64,000 nt of DNA from contig NZ_VXCA01000009.1 of NCBI RefSeq assembly GCF_011369485.1, positions 574 through 64,573 of the forward strand, in the 5' to 3' direction. The DNA comes from Pseudomonas atagonensis. GTDB taxonomy: Bacteria; Pseudomonadota; Gammaproteobacteria; Pseudomonadales; Pseudomonadaceae. A program made the translations under genes and the position numbers. The notes beneath the pieces are model-generated. The model worked only from the letters and a program-made list of their open reading frames with translations. It did no database searches and was not told the origin of the DNA. Every line of letters begins with the position of its first letter. Positions within the stretch are counted from its first letter, which is position 1. Positions 38,908-47,536 of this stretch are shown piece after piece.

Positions 38908-40679
38908 GCGGGAGTACCTGCCTCAAAAATTGCAGTGGCGGCTCGATGGGCGTCCATGAACAGGCGCGAGGGCGCACCCGCCGACGTGACGTAGTGGTTG
39001 TAGTAGCAAGAGCCTTCGGCGAGCGGGCCAAGTACCCAGAGGTTGCGCACGGGTTCGCCTGCACTCGACTTCGGATGACACGCCGCATCGACATCAATAC
39101 CGTCAATGCCTGGCACGTCGGTACGCGGGCGGATCAGCCCGAGGCGCGCGAGATCGCGTACCGGTGCGCAGTCGCTGTTGGTCACGCCACTGCTCTGGAC
39201 ATAGCCGGCGACACGCTTGTAGTTGTCTATCGCAGGCCGAGAACCCGGCTTGAGGAATGTCAGCAGGCCGGCGTCACACAGGGCGAGCAGGTCGGCGTGG
39301 CGCTCTTTCTGCGGACCGGCGACGAGGCGGTTGATCGTCTTGTGCCAACGACCATAGAACTGCCGATGCGAGGCGTCGGTCAGCCCGTCGAAGTCGACCG
39401 CTTCACGCAGTCGGTCACGCAGATCGCGCCAGACCTCAATGGCCGCTTTGATCGCCGACTCACCACGGCCCAGCCGCGACTCGTGCAAGTCGGCTTCGAG
39501 CGTGTCGTAGATCCAGGCGTGATAGTTGTGCGGTGTAACGTTGTCCGGCAGTGCATGCCAGATCAGCGCCTGCGGGTTGATCGCGCCGCCGGTGGCTTCG
39601 TTATCGCGCAGCAAGGCTTCGCAGGCGACCACACCAGCAGGCCCGGCGACGCTGACGCTCCTGAGTTGCTCGAGTACCTGCGTCGGTTTTTCATGCAGGA
39701 CGGCAACGGCCGCCGCACGCATCTCCAGCAGCATCAACGGCAGGATGTCCTGCTCGAAATCCAGCTGCCGGTTCTGTGAGTTGGCTCGCAAGGACTCAAT
39801 ACGCGCACTGGTGAGCAGCACAGCTTGATGACGGGGGAACTCGATCAGGCCGTTGGGACGTGTGCGGAAAGGCAGGCCGTCGCGCGACTGGATAAAGATT
39901 ACCGGCTCGCGACCTGACGGTTGATACGCGTGGCTGGCGTCGGCCATGCGCTTGTAATGACCGCCCCGGCCAGAAGTGAGCGCCGCCAGAGTGTCCATCG
40001 CGCCGAGGCCCAGCCCTTCAATCAGCACGGTTTCGCCGGGTTCGATGGTGTCGAGGCTGCCAGGCAGCGGATAGACGTCCTCGATGCGGTTGCGATTGGC
40101 CAGGCGCAGGCGACCGGTATGGCCGACCGTCAGGATCAGCCGATCCACCGTCACTGCCTCGCCTGACGCGGTTTTCAGAACGTACTGTTGAGCCGCATTG
40201 CTCTCGACCGCCGTGACGGCCTGCTGGTGCAGATTTACGCTGACCCAGCTCGGTGCGGTGGCGAGGATTTGGGCAAAGGCATCCGCCAGGTATGCGCCGA
40301 GCAGATGACGGGGCAGGAAGTCATGCGCCTCGACATCGCGGCCATCGGCGGCGAGCAAGCCGCTGTCCGGATCGACCTTGATGCGCTGCTCACGGCACCA
40401 CGTCAGGAAGTCCGCCCCCGGTCTTTCCCGAGCACCCACTAGATTCCCGAACGCCGCCGCGTCGGGGAATACCCCGAGCTGACCGGCGACAGTATTGAGC
40501 AGCAGGTAATCCGGTTGATCCGGCCAGTGCGCGCCGCTACCGAGGACATTGGGCTCGAAAATGTCGATGACGACAGGTTGATCCGGGCGTACTTCGGCGA
40601 GGCTCAGCAGACGTTCGAAAATCGACAATCCGCGCGATCCGCAGCCCACCAGGCCGATGGTTAGAGGCGCCTTCACCAT
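38904..40679 (-). CDS. FAD/NAD(P)-binding oxidoreductase-like protein (NAD_binding_9 type)
   Basis: This 591-aa protein has an N-terminal dinucleotide-binding motif VGCGSRGLSIFERLLSLA (residues 11-28) and an acidic strand end VVIDIFEPN. A second motif region LILTVGHTGRLRL is followed by ETVLIEGLGLGAMDTLAAL. This is the PF13454-type FAD/NAD(P) protein; its catalytic role is rarely known, with amine or N-hydroxylation chemistry one possibility. It overlaps sbnB by 7 bp and the GST gene by 4 bp. Confidence 0.8.
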   Translation of the reverse strand: MVKAPLTIGLVGCGSRGLSIFERLLSLAEVRPDQPVVIDIFEPNVLGSGAHWPDQPDYLLLNTVAGQLGVFPDAAAFGNLVGARERPGADFLTWCREQRIKVDPDSGLLAADGRDVEAHDFLPRHLLGAYLADAFAQILATAPSWVSVNLHQQAVTAVESNAAQQYVLKTASGEAVTVDRLILTVGHTGRLRLANRNRIEDVYPLPGSLDTIEPGETVLIEGLGLGAMDTLAALTSGRGGHYKRMADASHAYQPSGREPVIFIQSRDGLPFRTRPNGLIEFPRHQAVLLTSARIESLRANSQNRQLDFEQDILPLMLLEMRAAAVAVLHEKPTQVLEQLRSVSVAGPAGVVACEALLRDNEATGGAINPQALIWHALPDNVTPHNYHAWIYDTLEADLHESRLGRGESAIKAAIEVWRDLRDRLREAVDFDGLTDASHRQFYGRWHKTINRLVAGPQKERHADLLALCDAGLLTFLKPGSRPAIDNYKRVAGYVQSSGVTNSDCAPVRDLARLGLIRPRTDVPGIDGIDVDAACHPKSSAGEPVRNLWVLGPLAEGSCYYNHYVTSAGAPSRLFMDAHRAATAIFEAGTPA

Positions 40680-41704
40680 CTGCGCTCCTCCCCGAAAAAG
40701 GAGGGGATGGCGACGGCCGAGCCGTCCTTGACCGCGATGTCGTGAATCATCCGGCCAATCGCCAGATCGAGGATGCCCATGCCGAATGGCGAATAGATCA
40801 GCGGTTTGTCTGTGGCGACGTGCAGATCACCGCGAATCAATTGCGCCACCGTGCCGGTGACGAAGTCGCGATGACCGTACATCTGCTCGGCCAGATGCGG
40901 CGAAGTATTGGCCTTCAGGCAATGGGTGACATCGTCGAAGTAGTTGTAACTTTCTTCGATGATTTCTGCGCCGATATCGCGCAGCGAGATGTTCAGCACA
41001 ATCTGACCTGGACGGAATGTGCCATTGCCTTTGACGTAAGGTTCGCCGGCGCTGGTGGCGAACACCACGATGTCGGCAGTGAGTGCATCTTGCAGCGACA
41101 GCAGCTGCATATCCGGAACTCCGAGCTGTTTGCCGAACGCCGACAACGCTTGGGCTGATTCTGTGTTGAGATCGTGAATCCCCACGCTGTCGAACGACCA
41201 GTCGTCGGCGATGAAGGTCTCAAGGATGTTTCGCGAAATCACCCCGCCACCAATGATCGACAGCCTTGGCGCGCTGCGCTTCTGACCGTTCAGCCAGCAG
41301 GCACCAAGCACCGCCGACGCCGCTGTGCGCACAGCACTGATCAGCGCACCCTCCAGCAGCGAATAGGGATAACCGGTCTCCGGGTCGTTGAGGATCAGCA
41401 CGGCCGAAGCGCGCGGGATGCCCGACTTGATGTTGTCTGGGTAGCTGGCGATCCACTTGATTCCGGACACCGACTGATCGCCCTCGCTGTCGACGATGGC
41501 CGCTGGCAGCGCAATGATCCGGTTCGCCGGTTCTGCGGGAAAGCGCAGAAAGTAACTGTCAGGGTTAACGGTTTCGCCACGTTCGTGGGTCAGGTAAGTC
41601 TGGGCGACGATCTCGATGGCTTCCTGGCGGAGACCGTTGAGGATGTCTTTGACGACAGCGCCGGGAATGACGTGAAACGGTTGAATCGGGTTCTGTGTGG
41701 TCAT
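40673..41704 (-). CDS. sbnB: SbnB-like N-(2-amino-2-carboxyethyl)-L-glutamate dehydrogenase
   Basis: This 343-aa member of the ornithine-cyclodeaminase/mu-crystallin superfamily has the Rossmann motif LSIIGGGVISRNIL (about residue 148) and an N-terminal substrate domain with YFLRFPAEPANRIIALPA. In staphyloferrin B synthesis SbnB oxidatively cleaves the SbnA product to L-2,3-diaminopropionate, 2-oxoglutarate and NADH. ATG 41704 lies 5 bp after the sbnA stop. SbnA adjacency is what distinguishes it from true ornithine cyclodeaminases. Confidence 0.85.
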   Translation of the reverse strand: MTTQNPIQPFHVIPGAVVKDILNGLRQEAIEIVAQTYLTHERGETVNPDSYFLRFPAEPANRIIALPAAIVDSEGDQSVSGIKWIASYPDNIKSGIPRASAVLILNDPETGYPYSLLEGALISAVRTAASAVLGACWLNGQKRSAPRLSIIGGGVISRNILETFIADDWSFDSVGIHDLNTESAQALSAFGKQLGVPDMQLLSLQDALTADIVVFATSAGEPYVKGNGTFRPGQIVLNISLRDIGAEIIEESYNYFDDVTHCLKANTSPHLAEQMYGHRDFVTGTVAQLIRGDLHVATDKPLIYSPFGMGILDLAIGRMIHDIAVKDGSAVAIPSFFGEERRW

Positions 41705-41709
41705 GGGGA

Positions 41710-42684
41710 TTACGCCGAAAGTGCCAGAGCGATTTCTGGGAAAAGGGGTTGCAACGCGGTCGCGCCGATACGCTGGGAAACCCAGTCGTCGGAGTAGATG
41801 GTTTCGAGATAGCGCTCGCCCATGTCGGGCGAGATCGCCACGACGACATCGTCGGGCCGAATGTGCGGCGCCCATTGCTGAACGCCCGCGAGCACGGTGC
41901 CGGTGGAGCCGCCGAAGAGCAGGCCGTAACGGTGCGCCAGCCAGCGGCAGACCTTGATCGTCTGTTCCTCGGGGATCGACAGGAAGTCGTGAATCCCCGA
42001 CGGCTCGAAAATCTCCGGCAGGCGGCTGGTGCCCAGGCCCGGAATATGTCGCGTCCCCCCCGGCAGGCCGAAGGTGACCGAGCCGACGGTGTCGACGGCG
42101 ATGACTTTGGTCTGCGGATGGTGTTCGGCGAAGTAGTTCTTGCAGCCCATCAGCGTGCCGGTGGTGCCAGCGCCGACAAACAAGTAATCCACATGGGGAA
42201 ACTTGTGGGCGATGGACTTGGCAGTGGCTTGATAGTGGGCGAGGGGATTGGTTGGATTTTTGTATTGGTTGAGCCAGATGTAATCGGCGTTTTCCGCGAC
42301 CATCTTCTCGATCAGTCGAATCCGCGAGTTGAGGAAACCACCGTTTTCGTCGCGCTGATCAACCATGATCATCTCGGCGCCGAGTGCGTGGATCAACTTG
42401 CGGTTCGGCGCCGAAATGTTCGGGTCGATCACACAGACAAACCGATAACCCTTGGCCGCGCACACCATGGCCAGCGCCACGCCGAGGTTGCCGGAGGAAG
42501 ACTCGATCAAACGGGTCTTGCTGTTGATCAGTCCGCGGCTTTCCAGATCCGTAATCAGCGCATGTGCGGTTTTCAGCTTGATGGAGCCGGCAGGATTCAG
42601 TCCTTCGATTTTCAGCTGAACCTTTGCGCTGCAAAGATCAGCAATCTGCACATAACTATCTTCATTGATAAGTTGTTTGATCAT
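41710..42684 (-). CDS. sbnA: SbnA-like N-(2-amino-2-carboxyethyl)-L-glutamate synthase
   Basis: This 324-aa PLP enzyme of the cysteine-synthase fold has Schiff-base Lys36 in NPAGSIKLKTA, the phosphate-binding SSSGNLGVALA loop and GAGTTGTLMG. SbnA condenses O-phosphoserine with glutamate. The usual SxKDR sequence after the lysine is SIKLK here, a variant worth noting. The start is ATG 42684 (GGA 8 nt upstream); ATGs at 42735 and 42840 would add an unusual N-terminus. First gene of the operon sbnA-sbnB-FAD protein-GST-permease. No siderophore synthetase is nearby, so the fate of diaminopropionate is unknown. Confidence 0.85.
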   Translation of the reverse strand: MIKQLINEDSYVQIADLCSAKVQLKIEGLNPAGSIKLKTAHALITDLESRGLINSKTRLIESSSGNLGVALAMVCAAKGYRFVCVIDPNISAPNRKLIHALGAEMIMVDQRDENGGFLNSRIRLIEKMVAENADYIWLNQYKNPTNPLAHYQATAKSIAHKFPHVDYLFVGAGTTGTLMGCKNYFAEHHPQTKVIAVDTVGSVTFGLPGGTRHIPGLGTSRLPEIFEPSGIHDFLSIPEEQTIKVCRWLAHRYGLLFGGSTGTVLAGVQQWAPHIRPDDVVVAISPDMGERYLETIYSDDWVSQRIGATALQPLFPEIALALSA

Positions 42685-43088
42685 ACGTCGTCCGTTTCGC
42701 TCTTTTGCCGGGCGCACGGGAGCCCCAGCATTCATCCTGGAATGTTCGAAAAGCAGTAATTGCAGTTCGCCTGTTGGGTGTGTTTTCAGATTTTTTAGCT
42801 GGACAGGAAGTGACCTTGCGGTGGACGCCAATCTATTCAAAAAATCAGGTTTTGCGCTCTGACGACTTCAGGAGTCGAGCGTGATGCGGGGCGCAAAGTA
42901 GAGCCATTCATTGACTCGCCAAGGCTTGAAGAAATACTGGCGAAATTTCCTACAGGGCGAGAGATACAGATTTCGGGTTTTTTTCAGTACAGGGGGATTT
43001 GGGTGTATCGGGAGGGGAGGAGAACGGTGTGATCAAATCGCAGGCATAAAAAAAACCCTGAATCTTGCGATTCAGGGTTTTCGGTATT
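42685..43088. other. Intergenic stretch upstream of the sbnA operon
   Basis: These 404 bp between sbnA and tRNA-Phe contain the tRNA terminator at 43052-43081 and the presumed promoter of the diaminopropionate operon. The sequence is locally AT-rich around 42830 and 42970. I found no gene, no duplicated tRNA-Phe end and no clear Fur box. Confidence 0.55.
43052..43081 (-). terminator. Terminator of tRNA-Phe
   Basis: AAAACCCTGAATC and GATTCAGGGTTTT form a 13-bp stem with a TTGC-type loop, followed on the minus strand by T residues. It lies 8 bp beyond the tRNA 3' end. Confidence 0.9.
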
Positions 43089-43164
43089 TGGTGCCCAGAG
43101 ACGGAATCGAACCGCCGACACGGGGATTTTCAATCCCCTGCTCTACCGACTGAGCTATCTGGGC
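43089..43164 (-). tRNA. tRNA-Phe (anticodon GAA)
   Basis: This 76-nt tRNA has an encoded CCA end. The minus strand begins GCCCAGATAGCTCAGTCGGT, has anticodon stem-loop GGGGATTGAAAATCCCC with GAA, T-loop GGTTCGATTCC and acceptor end CTGGGCACCA. All arms pair. Confidence 0.97.
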
Positions 43165-43267
43165 AACGGGGCGCATTAAAAGGGTTTTTCGGATTTACGT
43201 CAACGACTTTTTTAAAATTTCTTAAATTAATTCCGTCGCTTACGATCCGAGCCCCGATTTTGCGGGT

Positions 43268-43540
43268 TTACTCGGCAGGCGGAACGTAGCCTTCGGCCTT
43301 GGCGTAATCCTCGCCGGAGAAGTACTTGTCCATCTCGCCCTGAAGATATTTGCGATCTTCGGCGTTCATCATGTTCAGGCGCTTTTCGTTGATCAGCAGG
43401 GTTTGGTGCTTCTGCCAGTCAGCCCAGGCTTTGGCCGAGACGTGGTCAAAAATATCCTGACCTTTGGCGCCCGGGAAAGGAGCGCGTTCCAGCGCAGGCA
43501 ATTCTTCTTTGTACTTACGGCACATGATGGTGCGGGTCAT
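43268..43540 (-). CDS. yggX: Fe(2+)-trafficking / oxidative damage protection protein YggX
   Basis: This 90-aa protein matches YggX closely in length and sequence: the N-terminal [20 protein letters not shown] carries the single conserved Cys7, and [20 protein letters not shown] follows. YggX protects Fe-S clusters and is SoxRS-linked in enterobacteria. It overlaps mutY by 4 bp, the conserved mutY-yggX arrangement; MutY itself needs a 4Fe-4S cluster. Confidence 0.95.
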   Translation of the reverse strand: MTRTIMCRKYKEELPALERAPFPGAKGQDIFDHVSAKAWADWQKHQTLLINEKRLNMMNAEDRKYLQGEMDKYFSGEDYAKAEGYVPPAE

Positions 43541-44604
43541 GGTGACTCTCCTGCATTCAAGACGGCGGCCGCGCGTTCGAGCAAGGTTTTGACCGGGGCG
43601 GCGAGGCCCAGGCGCGGCGGGGTGGCGAGGTTATACCAGAGCCAGTCGGCCTCGGCCACGTGATGGGCGGCCTCCTGCACCTGAACCAGCCAGGGTTCGA
43701 TGGACAGCTGGAAATGGCTGAACGTGTGGACGAGGCTCGGCAGTGCCTGCTGCTCGCCCATCGTCAGCGAGTGCTGATCGGCGAGATGTTGCAGGTCGTC
43801 GAGGTCATCGAGTTCCGGCAGGCTCCACAAACCGCCCCACAGACCGGTCGACGGACGGCGATAAAGCAGAATCGCGCCTTCGCCGTTGGCGAGCATCGGC
43901 ATCAGCGTGCGTTTCTGCGGAATGGCTTTGCGCGGTTTGGGAATCGGGTAGCGAGTCTCCAGCCCCAGCATGTGCGCCTCACAGCCTTTCTCCAGTGGGC
44001 ATAGCAGGCAACTCGGTTTGCTGCGGGTGCAGAGTGTCGCGCCCAGATCCATCATCGCTTGGGTGTAGGCGTTGACCCGGTCATGCGGCGTAAAGCGCTC
44101 GGCGTTGGCCCACAGTTGTTTGGCAACCTTCGGCTCGCCGGGGTAACCCTCTTGCGCGGTAAAGCGCGCCAGAACGCGCTTGACGTTGCCATCGAGGATC
44201 GGCGCGCGCAAGCCCATGCTGATGCTGGCGATGGCGCCAGCGGTGGACAGGCCGATGCCCGGCAGATCGGTAAGCTTTTCGACGTCACGCGGGAATTCGC
44301 CACCGTACTGGCTGACGACGATTTTCGCGGTCTTCTGCAAATTGCGCGCACGGGTGTAGTAACCCAAGCCCGTCCACAGGTGCAGCACTTCGTCTTCCGG
44401 CGCTTCGGCCAGCGCTTCGACCGTCGGCAGCGCGGCCATGAAACGGTCGAAATAGTTGAGCACGGTGCTGACTTGGGTCTGCTGCAACATGATCTCCGAC
44501 ACCCACACCCGGTACGGGTTGATGTCTTGCTGCCACGGCAAATCGTGGCGACCGTGACGGTCGAACCACTCCAGCACCGCCGTGGAAAACTGCTCCGCTC
44601 TCAT
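43537..44604 (-). CDS. mutY: A/G-specific adenine DNA glycosylase MutY
   Basis: This 355-aa DNA-repair enzyme removes adenine mispaired with 8-oxoguanine. The helix-hairpin-helix [14 protein letters not shown] is followed by the catalytic Asp in [13 protein letters not shown]. The 4Fe-4S cysteines are in [17 protein letters not shown] (C-x6-C-x2-C-x5-C), and a C-terminal Nudix-like MutT domain recognises 8-oxoG. The catalytic Glu is near residue 37 in [11 protein letters not shown]. It overlaps asmA and yggX by 4 bp each. Confidence 0.96.
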   Translation of the reverse strand: MRAEQFSTAVLEWFDRHGRHDLPWQQDINPYRVWVSEIMLQQTQVSTVLNYFDRFMAALPTVEALAEAPEDEVLHLWTGLGYYTRARNLQKTAKIVVSQYGGEFPRDVEKLTDLPGIGLSTAGAIASISMGLRAPILDGNVKRVLARFTAQEGYPGEPKVAKQLWANAERFTPHDRVNAYTQAMMDLGATLCTRSKPSCLLCPLEKGCEAHMLGLETRYPIPKPRKAIPQKRTLMPMLANGEGAILLYRRPSTGLWGGLWSLPELDDLDDLQHLADQHSLTMGEQQALPSLVHTFSHFQLSIEPWLVQVQEAAHHVAEADWLWYNLATPPRLGLAAPVKTLLERAAAVLNAGESP

Positions 44605-46829
44605 CGCTTGAACAGCCCCTTCAATGCGTTTTTCAATTCCGGGCTGACCTTGTCGCCAAGCTTCTCGTCGATTTTTTCACTGAGTTTGTCGCCGGCCATT
44701 TTCGTTGCGACCTGACCGAGACGATCGTTGTCGACGCGGCAGGCCTTGGCGCCCAGTTCCAGCGGGCCACGGCAGCGCAGCGGCCACTCGATGCCGACGA
44801 ATTTTTCGCCGACCTGACAGGCCGGATCCGGCATGGCACGGGTGTCGCCTTCGACGATGATGCCGACGCGATAATCCATGCCGAGCACGCGCAGATCGAT
44901 ATCGCCGTCACCGTTGACGGTCATGCCCGGGATGCGCACTTTCAGGTCCGGGTTGCTGGCGATGCCGTTGCGGAAGGTCAGGTTGCCCTTGAGTTCCTGA
45001 AATGGCGTGTCTTTGCCGCGCGGCTCGCCACTGAGGGTTTTGCGGTTGAGCGTGGCGATGCCTTTGCACAGTTGTTGTTCAAGGTTGGCGTTGAGCAGCA
45101 CGCCATTGTTGATCACGAAACTGGCATTACCGTTAAGCGAATCGATCAGCGCCTGTTGGCTGTTACCGCTACCGGTGATGTTGCTGGTCAGGTTCACCAG
45201 GCCTTTGACCGGCGGGTTTTTGCCCTGGCTTTCGAGGATTTTCTCCACCGGGACGCGGTTGATCCGGGTCTGCAGGTTCAGCACTGGCGCCGTCGGACGC
45301 ACGTCGAGCGTGCCTTTTGCATCGAAATCGCCGTTGTACAGCTCACCGCTCAGGTTGCTCAGGGTCAACAGGCCGCCCTGTCCGGACGCCTTGAGCGCAG
45401 CGTTCTGGATCGGCAGTTTGTCGAGGGTCAACTGGCCAAAGGTCAGATCGGCGTCCACGTCGAGTTTGGCCAGGCGCTCAACCGGCAGCAGGCGTTCGTT
45501 GCTCCAGGCTGTCTTGCTCGGTTTGTCCGGCAGCGGCGTGGAGCCTGCACCCGCCATGGCATCGGCTTCGGTGTTGGCGACTTCGGCCTGACGTACTTGC
45601 GTGGCGCTGTTGGCTTTTTCCGATTTCGGCGGCAGATAGCGGTCGACGTTGAACGTGTCAGCCTTGAGGGTCGCCCGCAGCGATTGTTTGGCGAAGTCTT
45701 CCACGGCGATGCGGCCGCTGAAGCTGCTGTCGTCGAGTTTCAGGTTGATGTTGTCGAAAGCGACGCTGCTTGGCGTGGCGGAGACGCGGCTGACCAGCTC
45801 GACCTTGCTCAGGCTGCCTTCGGCCATGGCCGGCAGTGTCTGGCCGATGCTGTCGACGAATTTCGCCAGGTCGAACTGGGCAATGGAGATGCCGCCACTG
45901 ATCTGTGGCGTTTTGTCGAGGTCGTTGGCTTTCAGTTCACCCAGAGCGCGCAACTGGTTGGCGGAGATCTTGATCCCGGTCCATTCGGCGACGTTCGCGG
46001 CTTTATCCAGCAGCAACTGGCCTTGGGCGGAGAAGGTCATGGTCTTGCCTTGCAGCGGATCTCCTGCCAGTTCGCCGGACAATTTCATGTCTTCGAACTT
46101 GTAGCGTTGCAGGGCGCGCTCGAAGCGCAGCTCACCGTTGAGTTCTGTGCGCACGCGCAATACCGGCTGGTTGGTGCCGAGAAACGCGGTGGCTTTTACC
46201 GGAATGTTGGTCGAATCGTGTACCGCGCCAGTGCTCAGCTGGATGCTTTCGGCGCTGAACTGCTTGCCGGTCAACTCGTCGTTGTATTCAACGCGGGCGT
46301 TGTTGACGGTCAGGCTGTCGATGTCGAGGCGGATCGGCTGGGCCGGTTTTTCCACTGCGATGGGTGTGTCACTGGCGGGTTGGCCCGGCGTCGCAGTGGT
46401 TGGCGGTGTTGCACCTGCCGCAACGGGCACCTTGCCGATGTCTTCCCAGTTGCCGTGGCCGTTCTTGTCACGGTTCAGGCGCAGGTTCAGGCCTTCGACG
46501 CGCACATCGCTCATCTGTACTTCGCGGCGCAACAGCGGCAGCACGCGCACGGACAGGCCGAGCATCTGCAGGTCGGCAAAGGGTTCGGCAGGTTTGGCCA
46601 GGGTGGCAACACTGGCCTCGTGCAATTCGAGGCCGAGCCACGGGAACAGGCTCCAGCCGATATCGCCATTGAGCGTCAGCTCGATGTGGGCCTTGTCGCG
46701 GGCTATCTGGCGGATCTCGTCTTTGTAATCGTTGGGATCGAAGAGGTGGGTCAGGGCAAAGCCTGCCGCCACAATGATCAGCAACAGCCCGAGAAGTACC
46801 AGACCCAGGATTTTGCCGAACGCTTTCAT
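44601..46829 (-). CDS. asmA: AsmA-family inner-membrane protein
   Basis: This 742-aa protein has a single N-terminal TM helix (MKAFGKILGLVLLGLLLIIV) and a long periplasmic beta-rich domain. An N-terminal chorein-like start (DPNDYKDEIRQIARDKAHIE) precedes it and the AsmA C-terminal conserved block lies in GIIVEGDTRAMPDP. AsmA-like proteins are thought to conduct phospholipids between membranes. First gene of the asmA-mutY-yggX operon. A Gly/Thr/Pro-rich linker occurs near residues 130-155. Confidence 0.9.
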   Translation of the reverse strand: MKAFGKILGLVLLGLLLIIVAAGFALTHLFDPNDYKDEIRQIARDKAHIELTLNGDIGWSLFPWLGLELHEASVATLAKPAEPFADLQMLGLSVRVLPLLRREVQMSDVRVEGLNLRLNRDKNGHGNWEDIGKVPVAAGATPPTTATPGQPASDTPIAVEKPAQPIRLDIDSLTVNNARVEYNDELTGKQFSAESIQLSTGAVHDSTNIPVKATAFLGTNQPVLRVRTELNGELRFERALQRYKFEDMKLSGELAGDPLQGKTMTFSAQGQLLLDKAANVAEWTGIKISANQLRALGELKANDLDKTPQISGGISIAQFDLAKFVDSIGQTLPAMAEGSLSKVELVSRVSATPSSVAFDNINLKLDDSSFSGRIAVEDFAKQSLRATLKADTFNVDRYLPPKSEKANSATQVRQAEVANTEADAMAGAGSTPLPDKPSKTAWSNERLLPVERLAKLDVDADLTFGQLTLDKLPIQNAALKASGQGGLLTLSNLSGELYNGDFDAKGTLDVRPTAPVLNLQTRINRVPVEKILESQGKNPPVKGLVNLTSNITGSGNSQQALIDSLNGNASFVINNGVLLNANLEQQLCKGIATLNRKTLSGEPRGKDTPFQELKGNLTFRNGIASNPDLKVRIPGMTVNGDGDIDLRVLGMDYRVGIIVEGDTRAMPDPACQVGEKFVGIEWPLRCRGPLELGAKACRVDNDRLGQVATKMAGDKLSEKIDEKLGDKVSPELKNALKGLFKR

Positions 46830-46907
46830 GGGCGAGTCCTTGTAGTTAGTCGAATTCGTAATTTAGCCGGGGAGTATAGCGCTGCAACGGCCCGGTTCGG
46901 GGTGAAG

Positions 46908-47312
46908 TCATGTTGCCAGTACCTCCAGCGGCACGCGCAACTTCGCGGCGATTGCCTGAGCCTCAAGATACCCGGCAGGTGCCAGCAGGCGCAGTTCTGC
47001 CCCCGCTTGCGACGCCATTTTCTGCGCTTGGTTCACCAACCGTTCGGCCACCCCACGGCGACGGGTAACTTTTCGCACGCATAAATGGGACAAATACCAA
47101 ACGTCGTGGTGCTTTTGCAGACGCGCAGCACCGAGCAGGCGGTCATTGAAGCGTCCGGCAATCAGCGAGCGATCAGCCAGGCTTTTTTCGATCAGGTCGG
47201 ACTCCCCGGAAAACGGTGCGAACAGCCATTGCGGTGCATCGCGATAGATCTTCCGCAGATCCTGCTGATCCTGATAATTGGCGTCGTTCAGCGCTTGGAC
47301 AATGATCGGCAT
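46908..47312 (-). CDS. PanZ/PanM-like GNAT-fold acetyl-CoA sensor
   Basis: This 134-aa GNAT-domain protein has LSHLCVRKVTRRRGVAERLV (motif A) and a short N-terminal half, resembling PanZ (PanM). In enterobacteria PanZ binds acetyl-CoA and promotes maturation and feedback control of aspartate decarboxylase PanD. Assignment to the PanZ family is by overall resemblance; catalysis may be absent. It is monocistronic, 78 bp upstream of asmA and codirectional with it. Confidence 0.7.
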   Translation of the reverse strand: MPIIVQALNDANYQDQQDLRKIYRDAPQWLFAPFSGESDLIEKSLADRSLIAGRFNDRLLGAARLQKHHDVWYLSHLCVRKVTRRRGVAERLVNQAQKMASQAGAELRLLAPAGYLEAQAIAAKLRVPLEVLAT

Positions 47313-47536
47313 GGCATTTTCCTGAGTGGTACGAGAACAGATGACATAAAAAAGGTGATATCAGTTTGGTTTTTCTGTCACGTGCAAATGGTAACCTTCG
47401 CCCGTTCGTCCGTCCTTCTGCGACTTAACGTCGCGCCTTCAAGGAGCTTCACCTGAAAAAACGGTCATGCCTGCGTGCATAAAGGCCGAGGGTGAACAGT
47501 GGCTGGCGAACAATACTAATAATTGGGGGATACACA

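Noticed and set aside
42685..43051. Fur box controlling the sbnA operon
   Set aside because: No sequence with acceptable two-fold symmetry and GATAAT/ATTATC words was found, so iron regulation of the cluster cannot be claimed.
35351..43164. Diaminopropionate cluster as an integrated island at tRNA-Phe
   Set aside because: No duplicated tRNA-Phe end or integrase was seen between 29 and 43 kb, so integration at this tRNA is not supported.
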